Assembly: GCA_033558025.1 (NCBI GenBank)
Contig: JAUCEF010000010.1
Coordinates: 1,079,001-1,143,000 of the forward strand
Length of the DNA stretch: 64,000 bases
Source of the DNA: Phytophthora sp. 'mugwort'
Taxonomy: Eukaryota; Oomycota; Peronosporomycetes; Peronosporales; Peronosporaceae
Reading direction: 5' to 3'
Below, piece after piece: positions 1 through 9,417 of the stretch (the first letter of the stretch is position 1; every line of letters begins with the position of its first letter). The translations under genes and the position numbers were made by a program. The notes under the pieces were generated by a model. The model ran no database searches. It was not told the origin of the DNA and saw nothing but the letters and a program-made list of their open reading frames with translations.

Positions 1-174
1 GTCTGCATAAAGTTTTTTGGTATGGGGTAGGATCAGTCGCCTTTCCTAACCGATCGGCGATGGGAAGATAGACGGGGATTATTCAGTGGGAATAGAAAGA
101 CGCATAAAACCCCCAAACAGGTTTGACAATCCGCACGAAAGCCCAAACGGCCGCGCGTCGGTAGCTCCCCCACT

Positions 175-2013
175 TTGCCATTCGAAAATGAACGGCCCAG
201 GAGGGAAGCCGTTCAAACAGCTGCGGCGCGAGCTATGCAAGAAGGATGGAAGCCTCGTGAACTAACGGGGATGGCCAAGGATCATCGTTACGTGAAGCCG
301 GGGATGAAGGGCCGTCTCGACGAAGCGACACGCGGGATAGACTTCTTTGAAAGTTAGTGGCCACAGTTGCATTATCTACTGCCGTTAGACTAACGACGTG
401 CTGCCTGGTTAGGCGAGGCAGAGCTCATGGCCTTTGGTCGTCTTTCTGGCCGGATCAACTTTCCTGCTCCACGTGTAGACAGCGCGCGGATTCCCGCGGG
501 GGGTCCGATTGGCAAGAAGCCGCGTACGCAGCTGTAGGCCAGCAACCACCTCGCGACCGTGAAGCACACCCTCCTACGCTAAGCTCGCCTCCATTGGAGA
601 CAGTCCTGGAGCAGAATCTGGTGCTGCGGGGATTACCCTGCGTAGCCGAAGTACTCCAAGTGTTCCCGCCGCGCCTGCGCTGAACATCGCGGAGGTGGGC
701 GCTGCTGCTGAACCACAGGTTGCTACACTGGATGCTCCAGAACAAGATGATGCGACCGATGCTATTCCGGATGATCCAGAATTTGATCCAAGGGAGAGCA
801 TGGATGATTTCGACGAAGCGAAGAGTGAGACAGACGAGCCGAATGGGACCGAAGATCTCCTCGACTTGGACGTGTTTGATGGCGACAACTTCATGGAGGG
901 GCTGCGAATGGAGCGACTGTTTAGACCGACAGCTGGAGACGACGTGAACCTCGTGGAAACCGCTGACATAAGCGATTCAGAGTCGGATGCCGACGATGAA
1001 GACATTATGGCAGACAACGAGGTGGCCCCTGCTCTTGAGGAAGGCGTAGAAGATGTAGAGGACGTGGAAATGAATGATGACGTTCCCGACACGAGTAGCT
1101 TTGACTTGACGGATGATGATCTACGTGGCATCGCGGAGTCTGGATGGATCGCGTACGATGAGGAGCACAGCCGTAAGTCTGAATGATACAGAATAACGCG
1201 AGCGGAACATTACTAATTCTGGATGTTGCCCGGTTTTGGCTACGCAGGGGATTTGCAAGTCGATGCCGCAACGAACTACTATAGCGGGGAATGCGGTCCC
1301 ACTCGATCTGCTGTTGGCTATGCGGACTCCCCTTTGGGCATGTTCTTCTACTCCGTACCAAAGGAGTTATGGATCCATACCGCCAACAAGACGAACCGCT
1401 ACCGGAGGCAGAACACCACCGCTGTTGCTACTTCTCGGTGAGACAAGCTGCTCGCCCGATAGGCCAAGGATCCGCGTGTGAGTGTACCCACGCTGGCGGA
1501 GATTGAAGAAAGGCTGAACAAGTTTAATCGCATCCAAGCGCATGAAATCGTGCATGTTGTTGCGTTGCTATTTGCAAGGGCTGTAGCACCGGTTCGATGG
1601 TCTCTCCGATCATTGGTGTACTAACGCATTGCAATGCCGACTACCTGGTGTCAGTGCCCATACCACGCCGGCAGCACATGTTAACGAACACAGGCGAGTA
1701 CTCCTCCAGCAAGCAGCACAAACGCAGGCAGTACCTGTGTAAGGTGTGCTCCGCATTTGCGGATACCAGGACCAAGTCATTCGAAACGAGCTTCTACTGC
1801 CAGCAATGCAGCGATGCATTTGAATTTCGCGTATCGCTCTGCCGCCACGTTCGCCGCGTTGAGAGCGGCAACATGCTCACGTGTTCCCAGATATGGCACG
1901 ATACCTTGGGCGACGGGAAGAGCATTCCACCGAGCCTGAAAAAGAAGATAAGATTCCGCATAAGAGAGAAACCGAGGAGGAATAATAAGCTCCGCAGAGT
2001 GTCAACAAGTTAG
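175..2013 (+). pseudogene. piggyBac-type transposase, catalytic core deleted
   Basis: A degenerate reading path runs through several frames. The N-terminal part (175-357) reads PRREAVQ and GWKPRELTGM, followed by an acidic stretch (about 620-1186) ending SFDLTDDDLRGIAESGW. A DDE_Tnp_1_7 N-terminal part follows (about 1258-1600), with PTRSAVGYADSPLGMFFY and EERLNKFNRIQAHEIVHVV. At about 1600-1640 the frame jumps to a C-terminal cysteine-rich domain (to 2013) with CKVCSAF, SFYCQQC and TCSQIWHD, the zinc-binding tail typical of oomycete piggyBac proteins. The several hundred residues that should carry the catalytic aspartates between them are missing. In-frame stops occur at 1439 and near 1467. 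No clean ATG is visible at the 5' end. Family assignment is from recognised motifs; inactivation is clear. Confidence 0.75.
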
Positions 2014-2399
2014 ATGCACTTACATTGAATTCGTTCTTGCTGGAGCCCGCAGAGAAGCATTTGCCCTGCTCCCCCTCACTACACGTTAGTTAGGAACTGG
2101 TCAAATCCTTCCTCTGCGCATGGTTTGCGTTTGGCGCGCTTTTGGCGGAACCAAGGATGGGTGGTTGGCGACAAGAGTGCCTTGAATCACGCAGCCATTT
2201 CAAATTTGACGGGGGTTGCTGGGTAAGAGGTTTTGAACGTGCTCTGTCCGCCTGGGAGCCAATAGATGATATATTCTCGCAGATGTTCAATACATCGTGC
2301 ATGTTATATTCGCTTGCGTAGACTTTATTTTTATGTGCTGAATATGCCCAGTCTCTTGAGCACCGAGCGCGAAAGGGCTTCCAACTGCATACCTTTCGC

Positions 2400-3014
2400 A
2401 GGTTTTCGTGCATACTTTAATCAAGATAATTGCTTATTCTGTATGATACAGAATAACGGCTCGGGTTAGAAGGGTTAAGATCTACTCTAGCCAACTGATA
2501 GGTTGAGGGATGAACGCCGAACGAAGTTGATGATAGACCCCGTCTCCGCCGTGTGGTGGCGCGTATGAGGCTCTGGTAGTCGGGATGTTCACTCCGAACA
2601 TGAGAGTCCAGATTGGTAAACCCGTTTCGATGTGCCTGCTTTCGCACCGTGCCGCAGTGACATTGGTGGATTTGAGGATCACCTCGTCATACTCAACGTG
2701 GCACGGGCGAAAGAAGAACCCACAGCCCTTGCGCGGGCGTGAACGCAGAGCGGGAGATACGACCAGGGCGAGAACCATATGGATGAGATCTGGAGAAGCT
2801 GGAGCTGAAGCAGTGTTGCTTCAAAACTGAGAGCTCGGTGCGGCATGTCTTGTCCGTGCGTGGGCAGTAAACGAATGGTCAAAAGGCGTTAGCGCCAGCA
2901 TATATTTATTTAAGGTTTTGCATACATAGCATTACCGAAATTAGTGTTTTCTTACATAAATTATGGATATTTACTGCCGTTATTGCAAGAGCAATGATAT
3001 TTTCGGGAGCCCTG
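2400..3014 (-). mobile_element. hAT element end fragment (BED-finger part of transposase)
   Basis: This stretch is homologous over about 600 bp to the right part of the complete hAT element near 47 kb, including the start of the transposase (RKQAHRNGFTNL, HVRSEH on the minus strand) and the terminal sequence. It ends at 3014 in GGGAGCCCTG, which on the minus strand is a typical hAT terminus (CAGGG). Both copies lose similarity immediately after CCCTG. The low-coordinate side fades around 2400, so only one end of the element survives. Relative to the 47-kb copy it has substitutions, small indels and a roughly 40-bp gap near 2968. Confidence 0.75.
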
Positions 3015-3022
3015 CTTGTGTT

Positions 3023-4236
3023 CAGTATGACATCGTGAAGTACGATTATTCTCAATGGGAGCGCATACATATCAAAGGACTGAGAGACTGCGATTGGACG
3101 ATTCGCTCAATCGGTCAATTTTGTCAAACTAGGCGGGAAGCACAATAAATTGTGAATTCCGGCGCCCAGCTGACGCTTTCATGGCAGTATTGCTCGATTA
3201 ATTCGCAAAGCGACATGATTGACCGAAAAGCTATCAAAGTGGTTATATTAACAATTTCTCCCTATTAAAGTACCCTCCTAATTTAATATCTTCCCTAATA
3301 CAATATCATGGATACAAGATTAACCATACATGTAGTTAGAATGCCATCCCAATATTATACGAAATACGAACAACATCTCACCTTTTCAGAGTACAGCAAC
3401 TGGCATCTCACTTCTAGTTTTGCTGAAGCCTTCAGCACCTGAAGTGGTAAGCTGAGTCAAGCAAACGTGGGAAAGCGGGCCACCCGAAATTGCCGCAAAG
3501 TCTATTGGCGCTGTATGTTTTCTGTCGTTACTACAAAAACGGGCATGTTGCCAAACATAACGTCTACGGCGATGCTTTTTGCACTGAGTAGATACTCGCT
3601 AGTACAGGTCAAATAAGGAAGTAGCCGCTCAGCATGGTGAAGACGAGGGTAACTGCTTGTGGCGGGTTAGTATGTGAACTGTAATACCACCGAATATAAC
3701 ACTTTCGATTAGGAAGCTGTTATATTCGGAGGTATACTACCGGTACACTAATCGGAAGAACGGGTTATTTGAATTGCTATGTATGAAGTCGCCAATACTG
3801 TAAATCACGGTGATCATGTAATCTCGTAAAATTCACTTTCGGTAAGTGTAAAAACTATCGTAAAAAGTTTTGCTGTCAACATGGGAAGATTACAGAAGAG
3901 CTATCCATTACTTCATCTCCCAGATAACAGCAAACAGGGAGTTCAGCGCCAAAACTCTGGATAGGCTGCGGGCACATGAACGCGTTGACAGTGGCGATCG
4001 AATCAGCGTCATCGCGCACTCGGTGTCACACACGTGCCTATATATGGCGCCGGAAACGACAGCAAACAGCTCTACAAGCTGCGAAACGGAAGTCGGTGTT
4101 CGTAGGCTAAGGTTCAGGTTGCTGCAGTTTCGACAGACATCGAGAAACGCTGGTATGGTACGCATGCTCTTTCTGTTGGCGAAATATTAGGCCTCTCACT
4201 TGCATTGCTATCAGATTACTTGCCTGGAATAGGCAC
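3023..4236. other. AT-rich spacer without recognisable gene
   Basis: No coding family is recognised. Short open frames at 2963-3148 and 3870-4190 have no motif and are open on both strands in places, so they are treated as chance. The stretch contains the inverted repeat listed at 3684-3735. Confidence 0.5.
3684..3735. repeat. imperfect 17-bp inverted repeat (hairpin)
   Basis: ATACCACCGAATATAAC at 3684-3700 pairs with GTTATATTCGGAGGTAT at 3719-3735, with one mismatch and an 18-nt loop. It could be the ends of a very small relic element or a simple hairpin; nothing decides between them. Confidence 0.6.
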
Positions 4237-4640
4237 ATGCAGGGTGCTAATTACTTTTGCATCACTACGGAGTTCATGCGCTACCTCGCATACTTCGCCC
4301 CGGAGCATGTGGCGTCAAGAAGTCGTGATGCAGTGAAAATGTACATATTCCGTTTGCTACATCCCAATCGACCCATCATATGTATCATATATGTACATTT
4401 ACGCGATAAGCAGGTAAATAGTATCTGTTATTAAAGGTCGATTATTATTTTTACTAACGCTCTAATAGATTGTTGCTGATCGCATCTCAAAGTCGATGCT
4501 CCATCATATCGAGAGAAACACTTGCTTTCCTCTTGGGATGCCGAACAGCTACAACTTCGATTTCAGCATGGACCAGACATCGAGATATGTTGATATGAAT
4601 CCGCACAGCACGATCGGGATTGTTGATGCGAGGTGCGTAG
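4237..4640 (+). pseudogene. pogo-like DDE transposase, 5' half (split by insertion)
   Basis: The clearest part is about 4486-4635, which reads NSYNFDFSMDQTSRYVDM followed by NPHSTIGIVDAR. This matches the first-aspartate region of pogo/Tigger-like DDE transposases (MDQT then a DM/T segment). The earlier part (4237-4430) is open but only weakly transposase-like. Coding sequence stops at about 4636 and resumes at 7555 with VHVATTTNPFRASVFLCAS, exactly the next segment expected in this family. The gene was therefore split by a roughly 2.9-kb insertion. The transposase is inactive. Confidence 0.6.
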
Positions 4641-4868
4641 ATTAGATTTTATTCGGGCTTGGTGGTTTTAGTTTGAACCCTATAGAATTCGGGGTCTGGG
4701 CCAAAAACAGATGCGTATCCAGCATGCGGGACGGCAAAAACGAGTGTGCGACCTCCTTTCAAAATAGTGGTACTGTCGACATCCTGCCGGTTGCACATCA
4801 CGCCGCAGGCAGGGAGACTCGATGCAGGATCGGTAGCCGGTGTTACAAGAGAAATAAAAGAGTAGACG

Positions 4869-5168
4869 ATGGAGAAAATGATCGTGGATCTGGTGAGCAA
4901 CTTCTCCGCGGGAGGAGATGCTGCTCCACTGCGCGCACATCTCAAACTTCACTTCTCTAAGCAGCTGCGCAGTGCGTGCGTGGAGTTGAAGCTTAACACA
5001 CAACGACGCGCGTCAGCCCAGATGAACAACCGCGACCACATCAATCTTCTCTGTCAGTATCACTTGGACAAAGTTGATTGCGAGGTCGTCGCGCTTACAG
5101 GACCGACCAAGGGTGTGTTCCGTACAGCAGCAATGACGGAAGCGATAGAAGAGCCAGCTGCCCTTTAA
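4869..5168 (+). CDS. unrecognised 99-aa ORF inside Harbinger insertion
   Basis: This open frame starts MEKMIVDLVSNFSAGG and ends EEPAAL before a TAA. It has an amphipathic, Lys/Arg-containing middle and no motif I recognise. It lies just upstream of the Myb/SANT-like ORF in the same orientation, so it may be an N-terminal exon or remnant of that element's accessory protein. It could equally be chance. Confidence 0.25.
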   Translation: MEKMIVDLVSNFSAGGDAAPLRAHLKLHFSKQLRSACVELKLNTQRRASAQMNNRDHINLLCQYHLDKVDCEVVALTGPTKGVFRTAAMTEAIEEPAAL

Positions 5169-5229
5169 CATGATGCATTTTCGCTGCTTAAGATTTGTTC
5201 AGTCCTGTCTTCGTGGATCGCATGTTTGA

Positions 5230-5783
5230 GGCAGACAAGAATTAGGGAAACGAGCTAACGTCGACAAGCACGCTATCAATGAAAACAGTCAGTAGTGGAA
5301 GGATATCGCCCAAGCATACAACACATCGCGGGAGAACTAGATTGGTCTTGTGCAAATGGAGCGCGTGTAGTACTGTACAATCTATCCAATGTTGGCGGCC
5401 GTGTGCTCCAGCGGAAAGCTGTTGGGCATCTGGAAAAAAATGACATCACGGTATACTGTCGTTCGTGGCAAGGCGAAACTTTCTGGGCACCACGAGGGTG
5501 ACTTCTTCAATATTGCAAGGGCCGAATGGATCTTCTCTACCTCTACGATTGGCTTCAAATTCGACCCAATCGGTTAGATGGCATACGGGGAAAAATGGTG
5601 AATCAAGTTCAAATGTCTACCCTCGATGGACCCAATGATATGGGTGACAGCCTGACTGTCGAAGTTATTAGTGTCCCAAAGCGTCGTCGGAGGCCAACGG
5701 AACGCCTTGCGCAGTTATTGGAAAAAGAGCAGGAAGAAGAGGCAAAGCTCGAGCGGAAGGCGAAGACAAGAGCGCGTAAATAG
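5230..5783 (+). pseudogene. Myb/SANT-like accessory ORF of PIF/Harbinger element
   Basis: Across frames the translation reads ANVDKHAINEN, WKDIAQAYNTS, then YTVVRGKAKLSGHHEGDFFN, a one-base shift, and MDLLYLYDWLQIRPN. The protein ends in a basic, charged region (KRRRRPTERLAQLLEKEQ, then Glu/Lys/Arg). This arrangement of a Myb/SANT-like N-terminus, a 'SG..GDFF..A...LLYLY.WLQIRP' block and a charged coiled-coil tail is what the DNA-binding partner ORF of oomycete Harbinger elements looks like. At least two frameshifts (about 5370 and 5520) and an in-frame stop make it non-functional. The last block (5526-5783) is intact for 85 codons. Confidence 0.55.
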
Positions 5784-5964
5784 CGAGGCGAACGAAGGAG
5801 CAGGAGACAATTATAGGCTTTATTAGTCTGAGAAAGAGTAACATTTCTTCATCTTGGTCAGCATCTCCCGGCTCCAGCACGTTATCCTCCCTGTCCCACC
5901 GCCGCGATTGTCGCGATGTCGCCCCCCCCTGCCAGTCACGCTTCGATGCAGCTAGTCTGCACAG

Positions 5965-7060
5965 CTACTGCTGTACAAACCGCGGCGACGACGTTGACAA
6001 TTTAAAATACAGCGACGCAAGAGAGAAGCTGGTGCACCAGTCGAGAAGAAGATAGATGTCCTCACCCACCGCTGGATGGATGAGATAAATCAAACCGATT
6101 GAGTTAGTTAGCTCTACGCAAGGGAATGCTACCAATTTTGCCACAATGCCTTCACGTACAAAACCCGTACTATGGGTTTCGATGGTCCGGACATCGACAT
6201 AGGTAAGAAGCGACAGTAGCGTGCATCCTTCATCCCGGTCGATTTGCTGGAGCTCTTCCAGGATAGAGTCGTGATTGTGAACTAGACGCTCGTTAATGCA
6301 GAAGCTGTGTAGCATCGCGCAGCATGTGATGACCACCGTCGCTGTTGCTAAGCGAAGGTGAAGGGGTCGTGATATATACTCCGCTTCTTCGTGTGAAGCC
6401 CGAACGCCATTTCAGTACGAAGTCACACTTGAGATAGACGGTAGTTAAAAGAGTCTTTGTAGATTTTCAAATCCGTTTACGGCGAAAGTAGACGATTCGC
6501 TGAAGTGTAAGCTACATCAGCAACCATAAAGATACTTCGTTCTAGCCCCTCAATGACACTGGGGAGACTGATGTCGATATAGGCTCTATAATCATTCACA
6601 CCGCCAGGGTAGGTTGCTACAACGAAGATAACCCGGCTGAATGCGTCACAACACGCTTGTATATTGATACCTAATGCGTGTAGTGCACGATGAAGAAGAG
6701 ACGAGCCGCCGCTGTTTCACTTGCATCTTTGTCCGATAGGGCTCGAGTATTGCAGAGCCATCGATCCATGGCAGCAACGCGCCCCGCCATTACGAGCTCG
6801 TTGTTTTCTGGCCGCGAGCCCTACCACAGTCTTCTTGCGCTCTGTAGCCGAACTTGGGAAGGGTACCTCAAACCAAGGATGTCCGCGAGGGATCTCATCA
6901 CGTCTTTCACCACTCGGTAACAATACGAACGATCAACTTCGTCCTCGGCGAATGTCGTCAACCGTATCGCCGCATAGAAAACGAAGTGTCATTTGGAGCT
7001 TGTTCTCGACAATAACTGGGCCGCGATTAACATACACGTGAGCTAGACGATCGAGCCGGA
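5965..7060 (-). pseudogene. PIF/Harbinger transposase (DDE_Tnp_4), degenerate
   Basis: On the minus strand, starting near 7060, the reading includes WRGALLPWIDGSAILEPYRT, then THALGINIQACCDAF and GGVNDYRAYIDISLP, then MVADVAYTSANRLLSP. The C-terminal end is MVITCCAMLHSFCINERL (6336-6280). These are the recognisable blocks of DDE_Tnp_4 transposases: the 'GINIQA.CD' first-Asp region, the 'GG.ND..A' block, the second-Asp 'vaD.AY' block, and the final 'v..CC.LHNFC' helix. Frames shift between blocks and stops interrupt, so it is dead. It converges on the Myb/SANT-like ORF of the same element. Confidence 0.65.
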
Positions 7061-7444
7061 CGATGTCCCTACAAAGGAAATGGGCTTGACTACAAGCGAA
7101 ACGTGCGCTCGAAGTCTCCTTCTTGTAGCAGTTGTTCTACCTTAAGGCTCTAGTTCAGCCGAGCGCGAGGACGCGGTTCGTGGTGGCCCCCTTTCCGTCT
7201 GCCAGCAAGATCAAAGCGATCAACCGACGATGACAGCACCGGCGCAGGACTTGCTCGACTTCATCGCACTGGACGACAGTTGGGTATATGTGGGGAAGCC
7301 GAGCGAGAACGTCAGCTGCTGTTCACCCCGCCGTCTCAGCTTTCAGAGTGACACTTAATCGTAGCTTTTTCGATCTGGTATTCGTCCAGGTCCCCGGATA
7401 AAACCACTAAACCTCAGTGCGCGTTTAATAACGCTATTAAATGT

Positions 7445-7500
7445 GTCAATTGACTAAGCGAAGTTCATCAATTGACTAAACGAATGTAATCAACTGACAA
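7445..7500. repeat. three imperfect ~22-bp tandem repeats
   Basis: TGTCAATTGACTAAGCGAAG, TCATCAATTGACTAAACGAA and TAATCAACTGACAAGAAC follow each other with a shared TCAAYTGAC core. They lie at the very edge of the nested insertion, directly before the palindrome. They may be subterminal transposase-binding repeats of the inserted element. Confidence 0.6.
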
Positions 7501-7606
7501 GAACACCGAGGCGCGAAAGGGGTTAGTAGTCGTAGCTACATGCACACGGGGTTACGTGTGCATGTAGCTACGACTACTAACCCCTTTCGCGCCTCGGTGT
7601 TCTTGT
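7497..7606. repeat. perfect 52-bp inverted repeat with 6-nt loop
   Basis: Bases 7497-7548 are the exact reverse complement of 7555-7606, separated by GGGTTA. The right arm is the beginning of the 3' half of the split pogo-like transposase (HVATTTNPFRASVFLCAS region). The left arm is therefore an inverted copy of transposase coding sequence placed at the junction with the Harbinger insertion. As RNA it would fold into a 52-bp perfect hairpin. Confidence 0.95.
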
Positions 7607-8182
7607 GCGCCTCGGCTACGGGTCGCAAGCTACGATCAATTATCGTTTTGTTTGGACAGCAGGGGAAATTGTCCATGCGGAGCTCAAGGACAACGTTTTT
7701 CGACTGGGATACGGGATACTGTACGTTTCAGACCAAGGCATATACGACAAGAAGGTCATCGAGGAGTGGATTGATGTCTGGGCCCCGAAACCGAAGGGCC
7801 AAGCGTCTTGACCTTGACAGACTTAAACGCATAAAATGGAGTTCATTCGATGCGGTTGGCGGTAGGAGAGTGGGCTACGTGCCACCTGGGATGGCTGGGT
7901 TGACAAAGTCTATGGTCATTGCCGTTATGAAACCTTTCAGGGATAGGCTCATGGATATATACGTGAAGGTTTTGATTGAGGACGGCGTATTCACTGACGC
8001 AGCCAAGAAAGTTGTTGCGGCGACTGTCCTGCAAGCGTGGGACGAGGTCGATGAGGACTCTATCTTCAACGGCTTTTCTGAAAGCAGGCCTTATTGCGAT
8101 GGGCCCACGCAATGCAGAAGGTGTCTTCTCAACACAGACGCTCTTTAGTGAAGGAGTAGTTGAAGCATATAATGAAAATTAA
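7555..8182 (+). pseudogene. pogo-like DDE transposase, 3' half
   Basis: This continues the transposase interrupted at 4636. It reads VHVATTTNPFRASVFLCAS, then EWIDVWAPKPKG, LDLDRLKRIKWSSFD, VPPGMAGLTKSM, and VMKPFRDRLMDIYV. After these come QAWDEVDEDSIFNGF and, after a frameshift near 8085, KAGLIAMGPRNAEGVF. 'EWID.vW', 'LLLD..k.H' and 'VPPG.T...QP.DV.vMKPFK..L' are the hallmark blocks of this DDE superfamily. Here the QPxD block reads TKSMVI, so a conserved motif is lost. There are at least three frame changes. The end is set at the stop after VVEAYNEN. Confidence 0.65.
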
Positions 8183-8185
8183 TGC

Positions 8186-8712
8186 ATTGAAAAGGTCGGG
8201 TGCTGATTGCAATAAGGGGATCACTTTAGCTATTTCATCGGGATAACGTAAAAAGGCATGGTCTCACGCTATTTACAAGGTACGCTTGGAGTACCGTGTG
8301 TTTCGTGACCCCGTGATTTACTGTATATGACGGCGTCAGCAATTTTCGCGAAGTCTGGTGATTACGTCCTACTGTGGATGACATCCGCATGATATCCGTA
8401 GTCAAATTGGTCCAAATTTGCTTTTGTATTTTGGCACAATGTCTGAAGATTTGCACCGTCTAGCTTAAGGTTTGTATTATTCCCTTTTAGGTACGGCTTC
8501 TAGAGCCGATAATACATACTATTATATCAGATTCGATAGTTTTGTATTTGGTACGCCTAATGACCGCGTAAAATAATGCGACCAAGGAATCGTAATCGGC
8601 ATTGTCCCGTAAGGCTTACGGTGCATTGTCGATTGCGAGGCAAGCGCTCGCGTGGAGAATCCCCAATTAGAGTAGAATGGTCTCACGTTCGTCGAATAGC
8701 GATGGAAGTTTC
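8186..8712. other. spacer upstream of MIF gene
   Basis: AT-rich, no recognisable coding sequence or repeat. The promoter element of the MIF-like gene begins at its right edge. Confidence 0.5.
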
Positions 8713-8728
8713 ACTCACTCTTGAATTT
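8713..8728 (+). promoter_or_regulatory. oomycete core promoter (Inr + flanking element) of MIF-like gene
   Basis: ACTCACTCTTGAATTT matches the oomycete Inr/FPR consensus GCTCATTYYNCAWTTT at 13 of 16 positions. It lies 36 bp upstream of the ATG at 8764, the usual short distance for oomycete 5' leaders. It supports 8764 as the authentic start codon rather than any upstream frame. Confidence 0.6.
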
Positions 8729-8763
8729 TACTAGTACTTCACAAGCTCAACTCTCCAGAAACA

Positions 8764-9207
8764 ATGCCGTACGCTCTATCACCAGCAACGTCGCCAAGAA
8801 GAGCGTGGACATTGCCGCAGCTAGCGTCGCTATTGCAAAGACGATGGACGAGGCGTGGGGAGTCCCAGCGCAGTTCATGATGGTGGAGATGAACCTGGGA
8901 GTGCCCATGCTTCTAAACCTAAACAACGAGGTATGTCGTTCTTACTCTTTTTTTTTTCTCAAGGTTGTAACTAGAGTTAATGGCTCCTCTTAATGATGGT
9001 GTCTTTCAGCCGGCTGCGTACGTCCATGGACGGATGATCGGTAAAATCGACGCTGAGCACAACCCCAACACCATCGCGAGCATGACGAAGACCGTGTCGG
9101 AGCAGCTCAAGGTGCCTGCAGAGCGCGTGTACGTTGTGCTGGAGGACATCAAGATCGTCAATTGGAGTGCTAACGGCATGACGGTGGTCCCTCCTACTAA
9201 GCACTAA
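8764..9207 (+). pseudogene. MIF / tautomerase-superfamily protein, start-proximal frameshift
   Basis: Two exons, 8764-8930 and 9010-9207, flank a 79-bp GT-AG intron. The body reads ITSNVAKKSVDIAAASVAIA, then GVPAQFMMVEMNLGVPM up to NNE at the splice. Exon 2 gives PAAYVHGRMIGKIDAEHN and VPAERVYVVLEDIKIVNW and ends TVVPPTKH. This is the complete fold length of a macrophage migration inhibitory factor homologue (about 115-120 aa), including the 'SIGKI' strand and the 'RVYv.l.D' strand. The ATG CCG at 8764 would supply the essential Met-Pro (catalytic Pro1), but it is one base out of frame with the rest: M-P-Y-A-L, then the frame needed for ITSNV begins 14 rather than 15 bases after the A of ATG. 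No other in-frame ATG exists before codon 'MDEAW'. Either it is a pseudogene, translation starts internally, or one base is missing from the assembly. The splice sites are otherwise intact. Confidence 0.75.
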
Positions 9208-9417
9208 GCTGTCGTGATCGAGTGTGTTCGATCACCACGTGGAATACACATCAACACTCGTCCAGGAGATGAGAGCAAGCTTGACCATCCAAAAGGAATG
9301 AATGCTAGATGTCGTCTTCATAATCAATCGCTCCACGTAAACCAACGTGACATAGACAGATTTTAGCTAGACCTCTTTACCCCTGGGCACTTTCTCATTC
9401 TCCACAAGCTGCTTATC

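Larger units (their letters stand above)
4640..7496. mobile_element. PIF/Harbinger-type element nested in the pogo-like transposase
   Basis: The segment between the two halves of the split pogo-like transposase carries the two gene types expected of a PIF/Harbinger element: a Myb/SANT-like ORF on the plus strand (5230-5783) and a DDE_Tnp_4 transposase on the minus strand (about 5965-7060). The boundaries are set by where the host transposase reading stops (about 4636) and resumes (7555). I could not make out convincing terminal inverted repeats or the 3-bp target duplication, so the exact ends are uncertain. Confidence 0.6.

Noticed and set aside
1184..2458. ATGATACAGAATAACG present at 1184 and 2443
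   Set aside because: A 16-bp match inside two different transposon relics; no TIR or target-site context, too short to interpret.
8721..8763. In-frame extension of the MIF exon upstream of ATG 8764
   Set aside because: It has no ATG (it would start at TTG), overlaps the core promoter/transcription start and encodes no conserved residues.
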